DNA of 64,000 nucleotides from Fragilariopsis cylindrus CCMP1102 (GCA_900095095.1 FMBT01000302.1:248001-312000), one strand, 5' to 3'. Positions 33,886-46,717 are shown, numbered from the stretch's first letter. A program made the numbers and translations. Notes: generated by a model from the letters alone, not told the origin.

Positions 33886-35923
33886 TTAAAAACTCATAGC
33901 TAAATTCAATGCATCAGTTTGTCTTCTTTTATATATATATTTCATACAACATTCATTTTTTGGTAAATGTTTTTCACCATCACATTCACCCGTTGTTTCA
34001 TAAAAACATGACGCATTATAACTCAGTAGAGATGCAAATGAACCAAATCCACCAATACCATATAAATGACACATTGAGTTACCCATAACTAATAAATCAA
34101 CAAATGCAGGATAAAAATCTTCTACTTTACCCTTGTCGAGATCTAAATGAAGTGGACCAGGAATACTGCGAGATTTTGTATAATTATGTTGTTCAGATTG
34201 TTTAGATAGTTCAGGTGTTATTACTATTGTTGTCATACTATTATTATTATTATCATTTTCTATCAATAGAAGTTTTGATGCTGCCTCTTCACGTACAGCA
34301 TTAACTGCTGTTGACGAATCACCAGCAAAGTATACAGGATAACCTGGTCTCATCAATGCTGCGCATCGGACTTGTTTTTTAGCTACAAATGAAATCATAT
34401 CTGTACCAGTTTTCTTACCTTTACCAGGTCCATAATCTGATCGATAATGACAACCAATAAATTGTCCAGGTACTAAATTTGATTTCTTCATCTTATCATC
34501 AATTATATACTGTATCTTTGGATGGGGTTTGAACATTGATCTAAAAAAATCATGATATATTGTTCTATATAATTCTCTTCCTTTTTGTGCATATTTTTTA
34601 CTACTAAATCTATGTAGTGTTTTACAATGATCATATGTTGTTGAATTGTTTAACTCAGGATCATTATCATCATCATTGTAGTTTAAACTACCTACACCAT
34701 TGGTACTATCTTTTCTTCCATCATATAACATTGTTTCTACAACACAAGGATACAATGTTGATCCACCATCTTGTGATTGCATTCTTGATTCCAATACAGT
34801 AGCGGATGCTGTTCGTAATTTACCTTCTATACCTCTGCCAATAACATATGTTTTTGATACAGTAGATTTACCTTTCCTTAATTCATTCAACATATACGAT
34901 GGAACTGTCCAATTCAATTCATTTGGTAAAAGAAATTCTTCAATAGGATATGGACGTTCCCATCGAATCATTAAAATACGATTTGTATGTGCAGCAATTG
35001 CAATAAATACTAATAATGGTTTAATTCTATCACTTAATCCACCACAATGATTATCTTTATTTAAACAACGTATAATTAAAAATTTGTTTGCATTATTTGC
35101 CATAATAGGACGAGGAGGAATTGTGCTTTGGATTGCAGTTGTTGAATTCCAATTAGTGTCATTTAACATTGATGTTTGTTTACGATGCCAGTCAAAATAT
35201 TCTATATAAATCAGAAGATTTGAAAATATGATGAAATAAATTGGTGTGTTTTGTGTAGTGTAGTGTAGTGTAGTGTAGTGTGTGTGTGTGTGTTTGTAGT
35301 GCAGTATGCATGCATGCATGTATGTATGTGTGAGAGAAGGAAAGAGACCAAAAAGAATAAAAGAAATAAATGTAACCTCGACGACAGAAACAAAAACGAG
35401 GTATAACTGGGTAGAGTATAGAGTAGGGCAGTATATATCAATAGAGTTCTTGACTTGACTTGACTCTATTTCTGCTTGACTCGAGACTGACTAACTGGCT
35501 GCATGCATGACTCTGTTTATGAGAGGTGATTAGAACTTCAACTCTCTCTCTCTCTTTCATCTCATTCTCTCCAGTAGAGCACGTACCTTTCATCCAATTT
35601 GGTATATTATTTGATTTACGATACATTGATGATGGCATTATATCTTTTAATGGATCGTTTATTTCTGCTACTTTTTCATCATAATAATAATAATCGTTCA
35701 CGTTGTTGTTCTTGTTCTCGTATTGTTGTGGTTGTTGTTGTTGTTTCAACGACGATAAAAAATCGGTAAATAATTGAAGTACTATACAAATCAAAACTAA
35801 TCCCAGTAATAAAATTTTCCTTGTCATTATCGGCGATGACAATAATGTTGTTTTATTGGTGTGTTGTTTGTTGTATCTTGTAATATTGGATTTCTTTGTG
35901 TTTATAAAATTATTGATAGTCAT
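33886..35923 (-). CDS. Fucosyltransferase-like (NodZ/GT-like) type II Golgi protein, two exons
   Basis: Exon 1 is 35923-35587 and exon 2 is 35201-33886, with a 385-base GTACGT...TATAG intron, giving about 550 residues (GAA codon split after its first base). A signal anchor lies in ILLLGLVLICIVLQLFTDF; a second ATG just before it (at 35827) is an equally good start. The luminal part contains HCGGLSDRIKPLLVFIAIAA, closely resembling the G-G-L-x-D-R-x-K-x motif of NodZ/FUT8-type and O-fucosyltransferases that binds GDP-fucose, then GCHYRSDYG, in the position of their H-x-R motif, and a C-terminal DLLVMGNSMCHLYGIGGFGS, the usual nucleotide-sugar-binding end. The likely role is fucosylation or a related transfer on glycoproteins or polysaccharides in the Golgi. 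The acceptor is unknown. Confidence 0.75.
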
Positions 35924-36385
35924 AATAAGTTACTAGGTGTAATATACTGTAGAAAATGGCCCGTTTGCTTTACAGACGACTAAGTTTTGGTCAATACTAA
36001 GACCTAGGACAAACTTGATGGGTAAAAAGTGATGTATATTGAATGAGGAGATGGATTATGTCTTTGAATTGGGGTCTAAGACCTATTTTTGATTGATTTT
36101 CAGTTGATCTAAGATGGTGGTACTAGTGCTACTTTTCTAATTTTTCGCAAAATTCTGCGGGAAAAAAATTTGTCGAAAAATCAAATCTTATCTCTTCAAG
36201 TTGATGGGTGTGTGTATTCGATCGATAACAGCTTTTTCCTCGATGAATGGATAGACAAAAGCTTCTGCAGGGTGTTTGCGTTGTCTTTAATAAAGCGAAT
36301 AAAAGAATTCGGGTGATTTTTCAATGCAGGTAGGACGTCCAATGGAACGGTATTGTGATGGATGAATGAGAATCCGAGTTACATG

Positions 36386-36545
36386 CACCTCTTTTTTAAT
36401 CGCAGTTTGCTAAGTGAAGAATACATGATTTCGCTCCTCGTGAAAACAACATGTTACTGGTAGCAGTTACCACCTCTTTTTTTTAAATCGCAGTTTGCTA
36501 AGTAAGTGAAGAATACATGATTTCGCTCATCGTAAAACAACACCA
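36386..36545. repeat. 85-base direct duplication in the region upstream of the FAD-CFA gene
   Basis: CACCTCTTTTTT-AATCGCAGTTTGC starts at 36386 and again at 36471, followed in both by GAATACATGATTTCGCTC. The rest of 35,924-37,153 (between two divergent genes) has no supported gene; a CTCACTCACTCA stretch near 37,010-37,030 is probably leader sequence. Confidence 0.75.
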
Positions 36546-37153
36546 CAGGATTTTCTACACAAAACACTAAATAATGCCCAACAAATAACATGGCATACAA
36601 TATCTAGTTTCTTGCATCCTCCAACAAACGTAAAAGAAAGCACTTGAAGCGCGATGAAATAAGAAATGACGCATGAGTCGAGTCAGTTGAGTCGATTGAC
36701 AGCGCATCATTTTTTACTTAGAATCTACTAGGTAAAGCAACAACGGCACCACGCAACAAAATACAAGGCAAGCAAGCGATCCAATAGAAAACTTACAATT
36801 GACAATCTGCTCTACTGTACTGCAGAAAGCCAATGAGAACGCCACCAAGAAAAACGAAGAAAAAAAGCAATATCTCCTCTTTTTGGATCTTTGCTTTTGT
36901 CATTTTACGTATTTAATTTCACACGACCATGCCAACTCCATTCATTTTTATCTTCATCTTCTACCGGTAGCTAGCATCCTATCATCGGCTCTTCTCTCCT
37001 CTCCTCACTCACTCACTCATCTCACTCACCATCCAGACATTATTATTTCTTTCGACAAAGAAAGGATCTGCTAAGTTAGGAGTAGAACTGTGAATTGATT
37101 TGACTTGATTTCATCAAACAAAAACAGAACAAAACAACACAAAACAAAACAAG

Positions 37154-40100
37154 ATGTGTAATACCACCACCACCACCACCGCTGTTGCAGAATCTCAACA
37201 ACGTCGTAAAGTTAAAGTTGCTGTGATTGGTGGTGGTGTTACCGGATTATCAGCGGCATGGCATCTGTCGGAGAATTGTAATGATACAGCAGATGTGACA
37301 TTATTTGAATCTGAAGATAGATTAGGTGGACATGCCTACACCGTCCCGGTTCCATTGAAAAATTCTAACAAGAAGTCAGTGGATGTGGATATTGGTTTTA
37401 TGGTATTTAATGAAACAAATTATCCAAATATGACAAAATGGTTTGAAGTATTAAGTGGTGCAAATGAAGAATTAGCACCAGATGGTGGTAAATTTACAAC
37501 GTCAGTATTAACTGAAAATAGTGATATGTCATTAAGTGTTAGTTTAGATGGTGGTGATACATTAGAATGGAGTTCAAATGGTTTAGATGGTGTATTTGCA
37601 AAACGTTCTCAATTATATGATCGTAAATTTTATAAAATGTTAAATGATATGAATAAATTTCATATAGAGGCACCGAAATTCTTATTACTTCATAAAGATG
37701 ATCCACGTCGTTTAATCACCACGAAACAATATTTAAAACAATACAACTACAGTAATGAATTTGCGATTTATTACTTGCTGCCAATGATGGCAGCATTATG
37801 GTCCGCATCGATGGAAAATGTATTAGATTTTCCGGCAATCCAATTAATATCATTTTTATGTAATCATCAAATGTTACAATTATTTAATCGTCCACAGGTA
37901 TGTACTGTTATTAAATTAAATTAAAACCAATTGTTTGGTTGTCGTCGGGTTGTTTTATTTGTTTTTGGGTCTGTCTTATCTATCTTCGTTTTGGATTTTG
38001 GATTATGTGTGTGTTTGTGTGCGTCGACGACGATGACGACGACGGAAGGAGGAGATCTCCACAAATGCAATGTAACCCGCCCAGAGAATGTCTACACTCT
38101 TTATTCGATTTCGATTCCGATTTGATTTGACTACCATTCGCCATTTAATTTGATTTCTCAACACAAAAAGAAATGCATTATCGAATCGATTCAACTCGAT
38201 TGGGCGGGACGGACATTTTCTTTCAATTTACGACGACCGATGGATGACACCCCCCTCCCCTATTAATTTTCTTTATCTTCCTCTTTATCTCACACTTGCA
38301 TTCTATTTCTGTTTTTTTATTTATACGTTTAACCAAATAGTGGAAAACTGTTAAGGGTCGATCTCATACATATACAAAACGTGTACAAGAAATTCTTGGT
38401 AAAAAGAAAGTACGTCTTTCAACACCTATCGTTTCTATGAAGAAAATAAAGAATGATGATATTGATAATAAGGATCATCATCAGTATGAATTATTTACCA
38501 CCGACAATGTTAGTGTTGGTATATATGATGATGTAATTTTTGCATGTCATACTGATACAACAACATCAATTTTAAAAACTGATGACAAAGAATCAATTGA
38601 TCCATCATTAATTGATACAATATCAAAAATTGAATATTCTGATAATGTTGTTTACTTACATAGTGATCCAAAATTAATGCCACAACGTCGTCGTGCATGG
38701 GCATCATGGAATTGTTTAGGGAATAGTGATAGTATTAAGGATGCAATTGGTATTGGTGCTAAAATTGGTAGTGATACTGATACTACAAAAAGTAGCAGTA
38801 GCAGCAAGAATACAGGTGCATTTGAAGGTGCTGAATCTGGATTTGGTAATACTGTTACAACAAAATCTCAACTAGACGACACCGATGATAAAAAAGACAC
38901 GACGGATGCAGTATTAGAAGGAAAAGATGGACGAATGAAAGCTGTTTATGTAACGTATTGGTTAAATCGATTACAGAATCTTGATACTACTACTACTACT
39001 GGTGATGCAGATGAAGAGGGTGAAGAAACTGATATCTTTGTTTCATTAAATCCACATGATAAACCTGATCCTGAATTAACACATAAACGTACATATTTAC
39101 AGCATCCACAATTTACACCATCCACATTAGAAGCACGCAGTAAACTGCTGAATACCAATGGTGATAATAAAGGTGAATATCAAGGTAAGAATGGTTTATG
39201 GTTTTGTGGTGCATGGTCAGGATATGGTTTTCATGAGGATGGTTGTAGATCAGGATTTGATATTGCCACAAAATTATCTGGTATTCCATTACCATGGGTA
39301 AAAAATGTGGAACAAAAAGAACAAGATGAAGAAGAACAAGATGATAAAGATGATAATAATAGGATGGTCTTACCACCACCAAATTTAGCATTATCATCCA
39401 CGAAGGCAAATCAATCCATTAGATTATGGTTGTATGAAAAGGTATCATATGATTTACCGGTCGCTATTTGTAAAAAATTAATGTTATATTTTTTAAAACA
39501 AGCTGTTGTGGAAGGTAAATTACTAATAAAATTTAATGATAATTCTATTATGGAATTCGGGAATGGTGAACCATGCGGGGATGGTTTGTGTGATGATGCA
39601 CCAGTTACAATACGTGTATTTGATCCATGGATGTTTGTGAAAGTTGCATGGGAATATGATTTAGGTTTAGCACGATCCTATATGGCAGGATATTTTGTGA
39701 TTGAACCATTAGAGGATGTGAAGCAATACAATCCTGTATTACGACCACCCACCGAACCTGATGAAACATCTGTTGCATGTGGTGATCCTGTTGGATTAAC
39801 ACGTTTATTATTATTAATGATTGGTAATCGTGATCGATTAATTGGTAAAGTACATACACCAAATACATCCTACAAAGGATATTCAATGAGTGGTGGTATT
39901 AATGGTGGATTATTATTAAGTAAAATTGGTTCTTTTCTTAATTTTATTCGTTATCGTTTCACTATGGACAATTCTGAAAAGGGTGGTAGTTTAAAAAACA
40001 TTCATGCCCATTATGATTTATCAAATGATTTATTTAAATCATTTTTAGATAAAGAAACATTAATGTATTCAAGTGCAATATATGATTGTGTCTCTGCACC

Positions 40101-40968
40101 ATCACCACAACGTGGACTTGTATTTAAAGGTACATTAGAAGAAGCCCAATGGCGTAAATTAGATACATTATTAGATCGTGCACAAGTCCAACCAGGACAA
40201 ACTGTATTAGATATTGGTTTTGGTTGGGGTGGTTTATCATTACATGCTGCACAAAAATATGGTTGTACTGTTGTTGGTATCACATTAAGTGTGGAACAAC
40301 GTGCATTAGCAATGGAACGTGTTAAAGCACAAGGTCTTGAACATTTAATTACATTTGAAGTTATTGATTATAGAACATTTGCACGTCGACCATCTAATAT
40401 AGGTAAATTTGATCGTGTACTATCATGTGAAATGATTGAAGCAGTTGGTCATGATCATTTACATGAATTTTTTTGGGTGGTGGAACAAGTATTAAAACCA
40501 GATGGTATATTAGTTATGGAAGCAATCACAACTACAGAAGAACGGTATGAAAATTATTTAAAATCCACTGATTTTATTAATACAGTTATTTTCCCTGGTT
40601 CATGTTGTCCATGCTTACATGCATTAGTGGATGCTGCATATAAAGGTTCACGATTAACATTAGAACATATTGATAATATTGGATTGCATTATGCCCAAAC
40701 ATTAGCAGATTGGCGTAGACGATTTAATGCTCAATCTGAATTTGTATCCCAAGATTTAGGATTTGATGATATCTTCTTACGTGCATGGAATTATTATTTA
40801 TGTTATTGTGAAGCTGGATTTTATGCCAGGAATGTAAATTGTTTAATATTAGTATTTGCACGTAATGGATGTAAATCATTAACACCATTATATGAAACAA
40901 GAGCATGTACACAATTACCTGCATTAACTGAAACTGAAATATCAAATTGGATTTCTGATAAATCATAA
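37154..40968 (+). CDS. FAD-dependent oxidoreductase fused to cyclopropane-fatty-acid-synthase-type methyltransferase, two exons
   Basis: Exon 1 (37154-37897) and exon 2 (38341-40968) flank a 443-base GTATGT...ATAG intron; the product is about 1,123 residues. Residues 22-38 (VAVIGGGVTGLSAAWHL) are a dinucleotide-binding motif, followed by TLFESEDRLGGHA of the amine-oxidase superfamily; the FAD domain closes at about 533-554 (GLWFCGAWSGYGFHEDGC). About 615-750 match the N-terminal region of CFA enzymes (FDPWMFVKVAWEYDLGLA). The methyltransferase core has IHAHYDLSNDLF, the SAM motif VLDIGFGWGGLSLHAA (about 870-885), SCEMIEAVGHDHL and a C-terminal EAGFYARNVNC. Plant cyclopropane synthases have this same domain order. 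It probably adds a methylene (or a methyl) from SAM across lipid double bonds. Acidic and TTT inserts break the FAD half, so its activity is uncertain. Confidence 0.92.
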
Positions 40969-41477
40969 AATATAAATGTACTATAATGAAAATGAGGAAC
41001 GAAAATGAAAAAGATACCACGTGGCATGTGCTGCTTGTCACGGTAGTTACAACGACGAGGACGAAGTAAAGTAAAGTAAAGCAAAAAAAATGAGGAATGA
41101 ATATGCTAATGATGATGATAAGAATGTCAAATATCAACAACTCTGCCATATTATTGTGATAAAGAAGAAAATGAATGAATCGTTGTGTGTGTGTGCTGTT
41201 TTAAAAAAAAAAAGACTGAAGTAATTAAATAAAAATTAAGAAAATATCAGTATGAATACAAAATAGTTTTTTAAATGATTCTACCATTCTTCCTCCCTTC
41301 TCTCCTCTCTCCTCCTACTTCCACGACGTCCGATACTGAGTAGAAGCTTTCGTCGTATTTCTCTTAATGTACTACTTCACTGCTGTACGACGATGAATGA
41401 TGGGTTATTTCATTCCTTCTCTTCTCTTTCGACGTTCGATACTTGTATAGTAGAGCTTCGTCGTCGTCAAATTGTAT

Positions 41478-41514
<37 letters not shown>

Positions 41515-42170
41515 TGAATGGGTTATTTTATTTTGCGTTCAAGAAGGTAGCTAAACTGTTTCTTGTCTTCCTCTTCGTCCTCCCTTCTCTCCTTTCTTCT
41601 TCCACGAACGTTCGATTCTTCGATTTCAATTCATTCGGTACTAGCTATAGTAGAGCGAGCTTTCGCTTTCGTAATACCTTTTTTGTGTACTGGTACTGTC
41701 ACGACGACGATGAATTTTATTCTGTGGTCTAAAAGATGATGTCTGAGCATATACAAACTAGTTGGGGATAGGATAATCTAGGATACTAGAGTAGTACTAC
41801 GGTGTATGTATTTCGATGAATAGACAAATGATAAATAAATAATGAGTTAAAAGAGTTTTAGATAATCTAATTTAAATAATAGTAAACATACAGTTCAAAA
41901 ATCAACCGATCGACCGACCCGACCACACCATATCATATTGTCTTTCGTTTTTTCTACTTCTTCTGCGTTTTCTTTTTATCCCAATAGATTATTTATTTTT
42001 CACGACCGACCGTTTTCTGTTCATCATTTTGTTGCTACAGTACGGTACTGTATACTCTCCTTTCACTCCACTCTTTCAGTCAATTTACGATACATATAAT
42101 AAAGCTGCATGCATGCAAGAACAGCATCAGCTTCGTTCATTCATCCAATAGAAGAAATACACAATATTCT
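40969..42170. other. Intergenic region with a TA microsatellite, no gene supported
   Basis: (TA)n at about 41,479-41,511. Two related segments near 41,290-41,360 and 41,400-41,470 share TTCGTCGT and CTTCTCT blocks and recur partly at 41,570-41,660, a weak tandem arrangement. Both neighbouring genes end toward this segment. Confidence 0.4.
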
Positions 42171-42566
42171 TTATGCACGATCTTCCATTTTTTCAGCCTC
42201 AGCTACGGCAGCAACAGCTGGAACAGCTGCATCTTTCTTAATCTTAATTAATGCTGCTTCATTCGCAACAGCACACGAATAACAAACACAACATTCAAAA
42301 CATGCACATAATGCTGATTTTCCAATACCATGATCGGTAATGTTTGCTTCCTGGGCAACCTTATCACCAAGCACTGTCAACATACAACATCCAAAACCAA
42401 GAAGTGTACCAATACAATATAAAACGCCGTTATCATCACCAATATCTTCCGCTGCTTTATAAAATGAATAACATGGACAACATGCCGTGATACAACATGT
42501 ACCACAGCCACCTGGATCACCACAACATTGACATGGTCCGTTTTGAAAGTTTACAGTAGTTGCCAT
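42171..42566 (-). CDS. PLAC8-family Cys-rich small protein
   Basis: The ORF encodes 131 residues with 21 cysteines. The family pattern is clear: CCGDPGGCGTCCITACCPCYSFYKAAED near the start (the CC-x-PC core), a short hydrophobic stretch GVLYCIGTLLGFGCCMLTVL, then CACFECCVCYSCAVANEAALI. PLAC8 proteins in plants (FCR/PCR) sit in the plasma membrane and affect Cd, Zn or Ca handling or cell size; in animals they have other roles. The C-terminus is Ala/Val/Glu-rich. No signal peptide is present. The ATG is the only upstream start in frame. Confidence 0.88.
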   Translation of the reverse strand: MATTVNFQNGPCQCCGDPGGCGTCCITACCPCYSFYKAAEDIGDDNGVLYCIGTLLGFGCCMLTVLGDKVAQEANITDHGIGKSALCACFECCVCYSCAVANEAALIKIKKDAAVPAVAAVAEAEKMEDRA

Positions 42567-43125
42567 TTTAGTATATTTGTTTTGAGAAGTGAGACGTTTG
42601 TATTATAATGTTATGACCAACACAATCTGTGACAGTGTACATGCCATGCATAGATGTAGATTTTTTTTAAACGTGTAAGGGTTGCCTAGCCTGTGCTCTA
42701 AATAAATTTTGACACCTCCTGCCTTGTCCCGTTTGACCGATATCTAATAAAAAAAAAACGGGCAGGCGAAAAAAAAATTTAAAAAAATCCCTGGAGAGCG
42801 TACTTTCAGTACGTACGTACGTAAGGGTTCTGATTTATTTTAGTCGAGTCGTGTATCTTATTTTTAGTAATCGTGATTGAGTTGAGTCTCGCACGTACAC
42901 TTGTTCTTGAATTTCTTACTATTATGTCAGATTAGATTTCATCTATCATCATCTGATTCTATCTGTTCTCTTTTGGCGCTTGGCGTTGCTTGCCTTCAAC
43001 CTTCGACGATTTTTTGATAAGTGAGTGAGCAAGTGAGTAAGTGAGCAAGTGAGTAAGCCTCTCTATCGTCGTGATAAGTGAAATATCTTCCTGTCGTTGC
43101 CACTAACTGCGCCTTCTACTGTATA

Positions 43126-43307
43126 GAAGATGGGGTAAAATGTATTTGCGATGTGAAATTTTAACATTCTGTTTTTTTTTTATGTTCCCTCAAATGTCAA
43201 TAAAATAATTAATTCCCACAAAACAAAAAAGAAAAGACTGAAACAATAAGGTTGGGGTTACAGTTACCCTTTTTTACCCCAACGAAGATTTATATAAAAT
43301 AATGCGC
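43126..43307. repeat. Left copy of an inverted pair of about 182-base repeats
   Basis: This segment matches the reverse complement of 49377-49559 over essentially its full length: GAAGATGGGGTAAAATGTAT, TGCGATGTGAAATTTTAACA, CTCAAATGTCAATAAAA, GTTGGGGTTACAGTTACCC and AACGAAGATTTATATAAAA are all present in both. Inside, GGGGTAAAA and TTTTACCCC face each other as short terminal inverted repeats, with GAAGAT directly outside each, like a target duplication. A MITE-type origin is likely. The rest of 42,567-43,659 has AAGTGAGTGAGC and GTAT minisatellites and no gene. Confidence 0.8.
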
Positions 43308-43659
43308 TTTTAACTAGTAAAAGTACCTGGGGATTGAACCCTGTACTGTACAAAAGCACAAAAAACAAAAGAAAATAAGTAGTGTATTTGTACGAAAAAT
43401 TACCACCGGTAGGTTAAAAAGCAATTAGAAAATAAAAGCAGTAGTAACGTAGTTGATGGTCAAAATTGATCCTTCTATATTGATTGTATTTAAGTTAATC
43501 TATGATATATATATGTATGTATGTATGTATGTTTGTATGTATGTTGCTTTGTACTACTACTGTTGATTCGCTTTTCATATGGTCTTATGCCGTGCCTTAG
43601 AATATTATTATTATCACCAGTCGCTGTTGTCTAGTGAATATTGAATCAGTACAAACAAA

Positions 43660-45646
43660 TCAAGATAGATGACGACTGCGACTTTTAGATGATGTACTAT
43701 AAACAGTATAATCTTCATAATCGTCATCACTTTCTTCTGTAACTCTTGGGTCATAAGGATCTTTTAAATGTTTGTTCCTATTTAAATACTCGGAAGGCGA
43801 AACTGTTGAAACAGTAGGGTTTTTTTTTTTCTTTAAGATCTTCTTACGAGTAGATTTTGCTGTACCACGTGCCTTTGATACAGAAGCATCGTTGCTATAA
43901 CCAAACGCAGCTCGTTGAGCACGCATTTCATTTATTTCATCATTGTCCTGAGCAATCCTTTTCTGCCTTTCAGCTTCTTGTTGAGTACGCTTTTGCGTCT
44001 CTAGAGCACGCCTTGCATTCTCTGCAACCCTTTCACGTTTCTCCTTTAGTACCTGTTCACGTGCCTTAGATCTTGCTTCATAACCAACCGGAGGTCGTGG
44101 TAGAAAGGATGATGATGACGATGATGAAGACGAATCAAGAGCCGAGTCCAACGACATAGAGCCACCACCATGATGGCGTCTTCTACCACCACCACCACCC
44201 CCAATGCTAGCAGGAATTGGTGGTGCAGCTGCTTTCCCTCCATGTGCAGCTGCAGTCGCAAAAAGGTTCAAATTTTGCATTCGAGACCGTTGCATTTCAA
44301 CAACGCCCATCGGATTAGATTCTTGTTGGTAGGTAACATCCATAAGGCCACCCATTGATGCTAAAGGATTGATAAGATTTGGATCCTCTTCTACAAAGTG
44401 GAAGGTATAATAGAAAGTAGATCGAGCATCAGCAACTATATTAACAAAACCTTGTGATCCAGGTGGGCAGGGTTTCCATAACATGTGTGGATTAAGTGGG
44501 CGTCTCTCAACTTTGACGGGTAGATTGACAATCCAACTTTTCACTTCAGCTGGCGTATTAGCTTTTCCGAGAGAAGTTGTTGCAGCAGACCAATGACCTG
44601 TTAATGATTTTTCAAAAGCAGCAACAATAACCTTGCCGTCAGGAGAGCCCACAAGGCTTTGACCAAGCGTATAATTAGCATCAAATCTAGATTGAACTGT
44701 TACTCCGATGAATTCAATTTTTGTTCCACACTTTAAAACTCGAGAACAGAAATTTGTAGGGTCAACACCTGCTGGAATATCAGTACGTGTTCCAACTATG
44801 CTCCGCTCATGAGTAAGATTATAGCTGGCATATTCTGGATCGTTTCCTTTCATCATTGCAACAACCGGATTCAAGACACTATTGGATGATGAGTTTCGAG
44901 ACATGACTGGTTCTTCTTCTTTCTGATAAGCTGGTAATTCTTGTTGCTCCTGTTCAGATTCTTCAACTGGTGGAATGAATGGATCCTTGACTTGGTCTGT
45001 ATCGACAAAAGACAAGTTGGTACTGTCGTCGTTGGAATCTTCTTCAGTGTATTCTGAGTCGTCGTCGTCCTCAAAATCAAAATCCAAGATTGTTTTATCT
45101 TTTGTTTTATCTTTTTCTGCCCTTTCTTCTTGAATAACTTGTTCGTAAAGTTCGTCTCTACCCGGAACAAACTCAAATTCACGATCTTCGTTTGCTTTGA
45201 GTACTGCTGGATCAATTTCACCTGCAAGCTCAGGAACTTGTGGGAAGTTAGCTTTGCGTTTAAATAGGGCGCTGAATTCAATTGCTAAGGAAAAGAAGCA
45301 AGAGTGTGTTAGTTGTCTTCAGAATACAATGAAATTAGATCTATGTAGAGAACTTACGGTTTCCTGTTCTTGGATCGTTCTTGTGTTTCAAGTATCGTTG
45401 AACTCGATTGATTAGTTTTAAGATGTTGCTTCGAAGATTTCTTTTTCCCTTTTTGTATTGATATCCGTACTTATGTTTAATTGTTGGGTTCTGCTCGAGG
45501 AATTTGTTGTAGGTTCCAATTGTGGAATCTAAATTACCTGCAATCACTGCAAGAGCCACGATGACTGAGTCCGATCCTTCTGGTTTCCACTTTTCAAGTT
45601 TGATGTTGCTTTCGTCCACCCCGCCCTGTTGTTGTGTATTGCTCAT
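43660..45646 (-). CDS. Acidic coiled-coil protein of unknown function, two exons
   Basis: Exon 1 is 45646-45358 and exon 2 is 45284-43660, with a 73-base GTAAGT...CTTAG intron, giving about 637 residues. Exon 1 has a helical, basic region (YKKGKRNLRSNILKLINRVQ). Exon 2 contains an acidic stretch (FDFEDDDDSEYTEEDSNDD). It also has a globular block from FCSRVLKCGTKIEFIGVTV to AEVKSWIVNLPVKVERRPL and FVNIVADARSTFYYTFHF, which looks like a beta-rich fold. A charged coiled coil with LKEKRERVAENARRALET follows, then a basic Ser/Tyr tail. I do not recognise a named domain. The 5' exon is supported by frame, by consensus splice sites and by a clean MSNTQQQGG start. Confidence 0.7.
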
Positions 45647-46078
45647 ACTTTAGATTAGAATTGTGAGATCAACCAGCACTACACATTACATCGCAGCTTT
45701 CTTCTTCTTTTTGAGTCAACAAGAAGGAACAAATGTTGAACAATTTTCTTCTTTCAACGGACGATTTTGTCTAAGAGCACCTCGAAATATTCATAACACA
45801 TACATGCTTTATTTTAGCATACAGAATAGTCCCCAAAAATTCAGTTGTAATGGTTGAATCGTGCAAAATGACCTTTACTTAGGAAGTTCGGCGATCACTA
45901 TCAATTTATCCACGAATCCTAGTGAATATTATTGTACTGTATAGAAAACAGACACTTTTCTACGTGGTATAAACACATGCTTGTGTTTAAAGAGTGGTAG
46001 TATATATACGATTGCTATAGTACAATTGAAAACTAAGAAATGTGAAGTGAAATACCGGTATGCAAATAGTGAGTACAG

Positions 46079-46717
46079 AAGTGGTGCATGTCATTGAACT
46101 TGTGATGTCAATTAAGGAAAAAATGAGTCTCTTGATGACGTTGAATGAAAAAAAACACTAGAATATAATGCCACGTTTTTCTTCTATGTTTAATTTTAAT
46201 ATCTGAAATAATCTGGGCATAACAGTTGTACATACACTTGTACGTACACCTGTTTATACATATGTAATGCATCTGTATTATGTATTTGCATCTGTACATA
46301 CATATGTATTATGGTATGTAAATGTATCCCCCAAAATGTTTACAGTATATTTGTTAGTAAAAAGTTAATACATAATTGCGTGGACCCTCGGGTGGACCCC
46401 TCCCCCCGAGGGTCCACTCGAGGCCTATGTATGTGCATATGCATATACAGATGTATATACATATGTACATGTGTCTGTATGATCAATCGAACTTCAGATA
46501 CTTACTTAATGTACTTTTGTTGATCAAAATTAAGTTCACGGAATCCTAAATAAAATCTAGTCTTTCGTGATGCGACTATTAAGTGTTATCTGCTCATGTC
46601 TTCTTTGTTCTTTTTTTTTATCAAAAGCATAGGCTTATACATTGACGACTCCACGCATTTTAGCAATTATAGTACACATCAACAGTGACGTCACAAGTTC
46701 AATGACATGCACCGCTT
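46079..46717. mobile_element. Symmetric fold-back element with 32-base terminal inverted repeats and a central hairpin
   Basis: 46079-46110 and 46686-46717 are reverse complements at 30 of 32 positions (core GGTGCATGTCATTGAACTTG). Exactly midway, GTGGACCCTCGGG (46380-46392) and its perfect complement (46405-46417) form a 13-bp GC-rich hairpin; the two centres coincide within half a base. The 640-base unit has no ORF of note. Such symmetry fits a non-autonomous fold-back element. No target duplication is clear. Confidence 0.65.

Noticed and set aside
43323-43350. GGATTGAACCC, resembling the T-arm of a tRNA on the minus strand
   Set aside because: No matching acceptor stem, D-arm or anticodon arm is found at the right distance upstream, and one T-stem pair fails.
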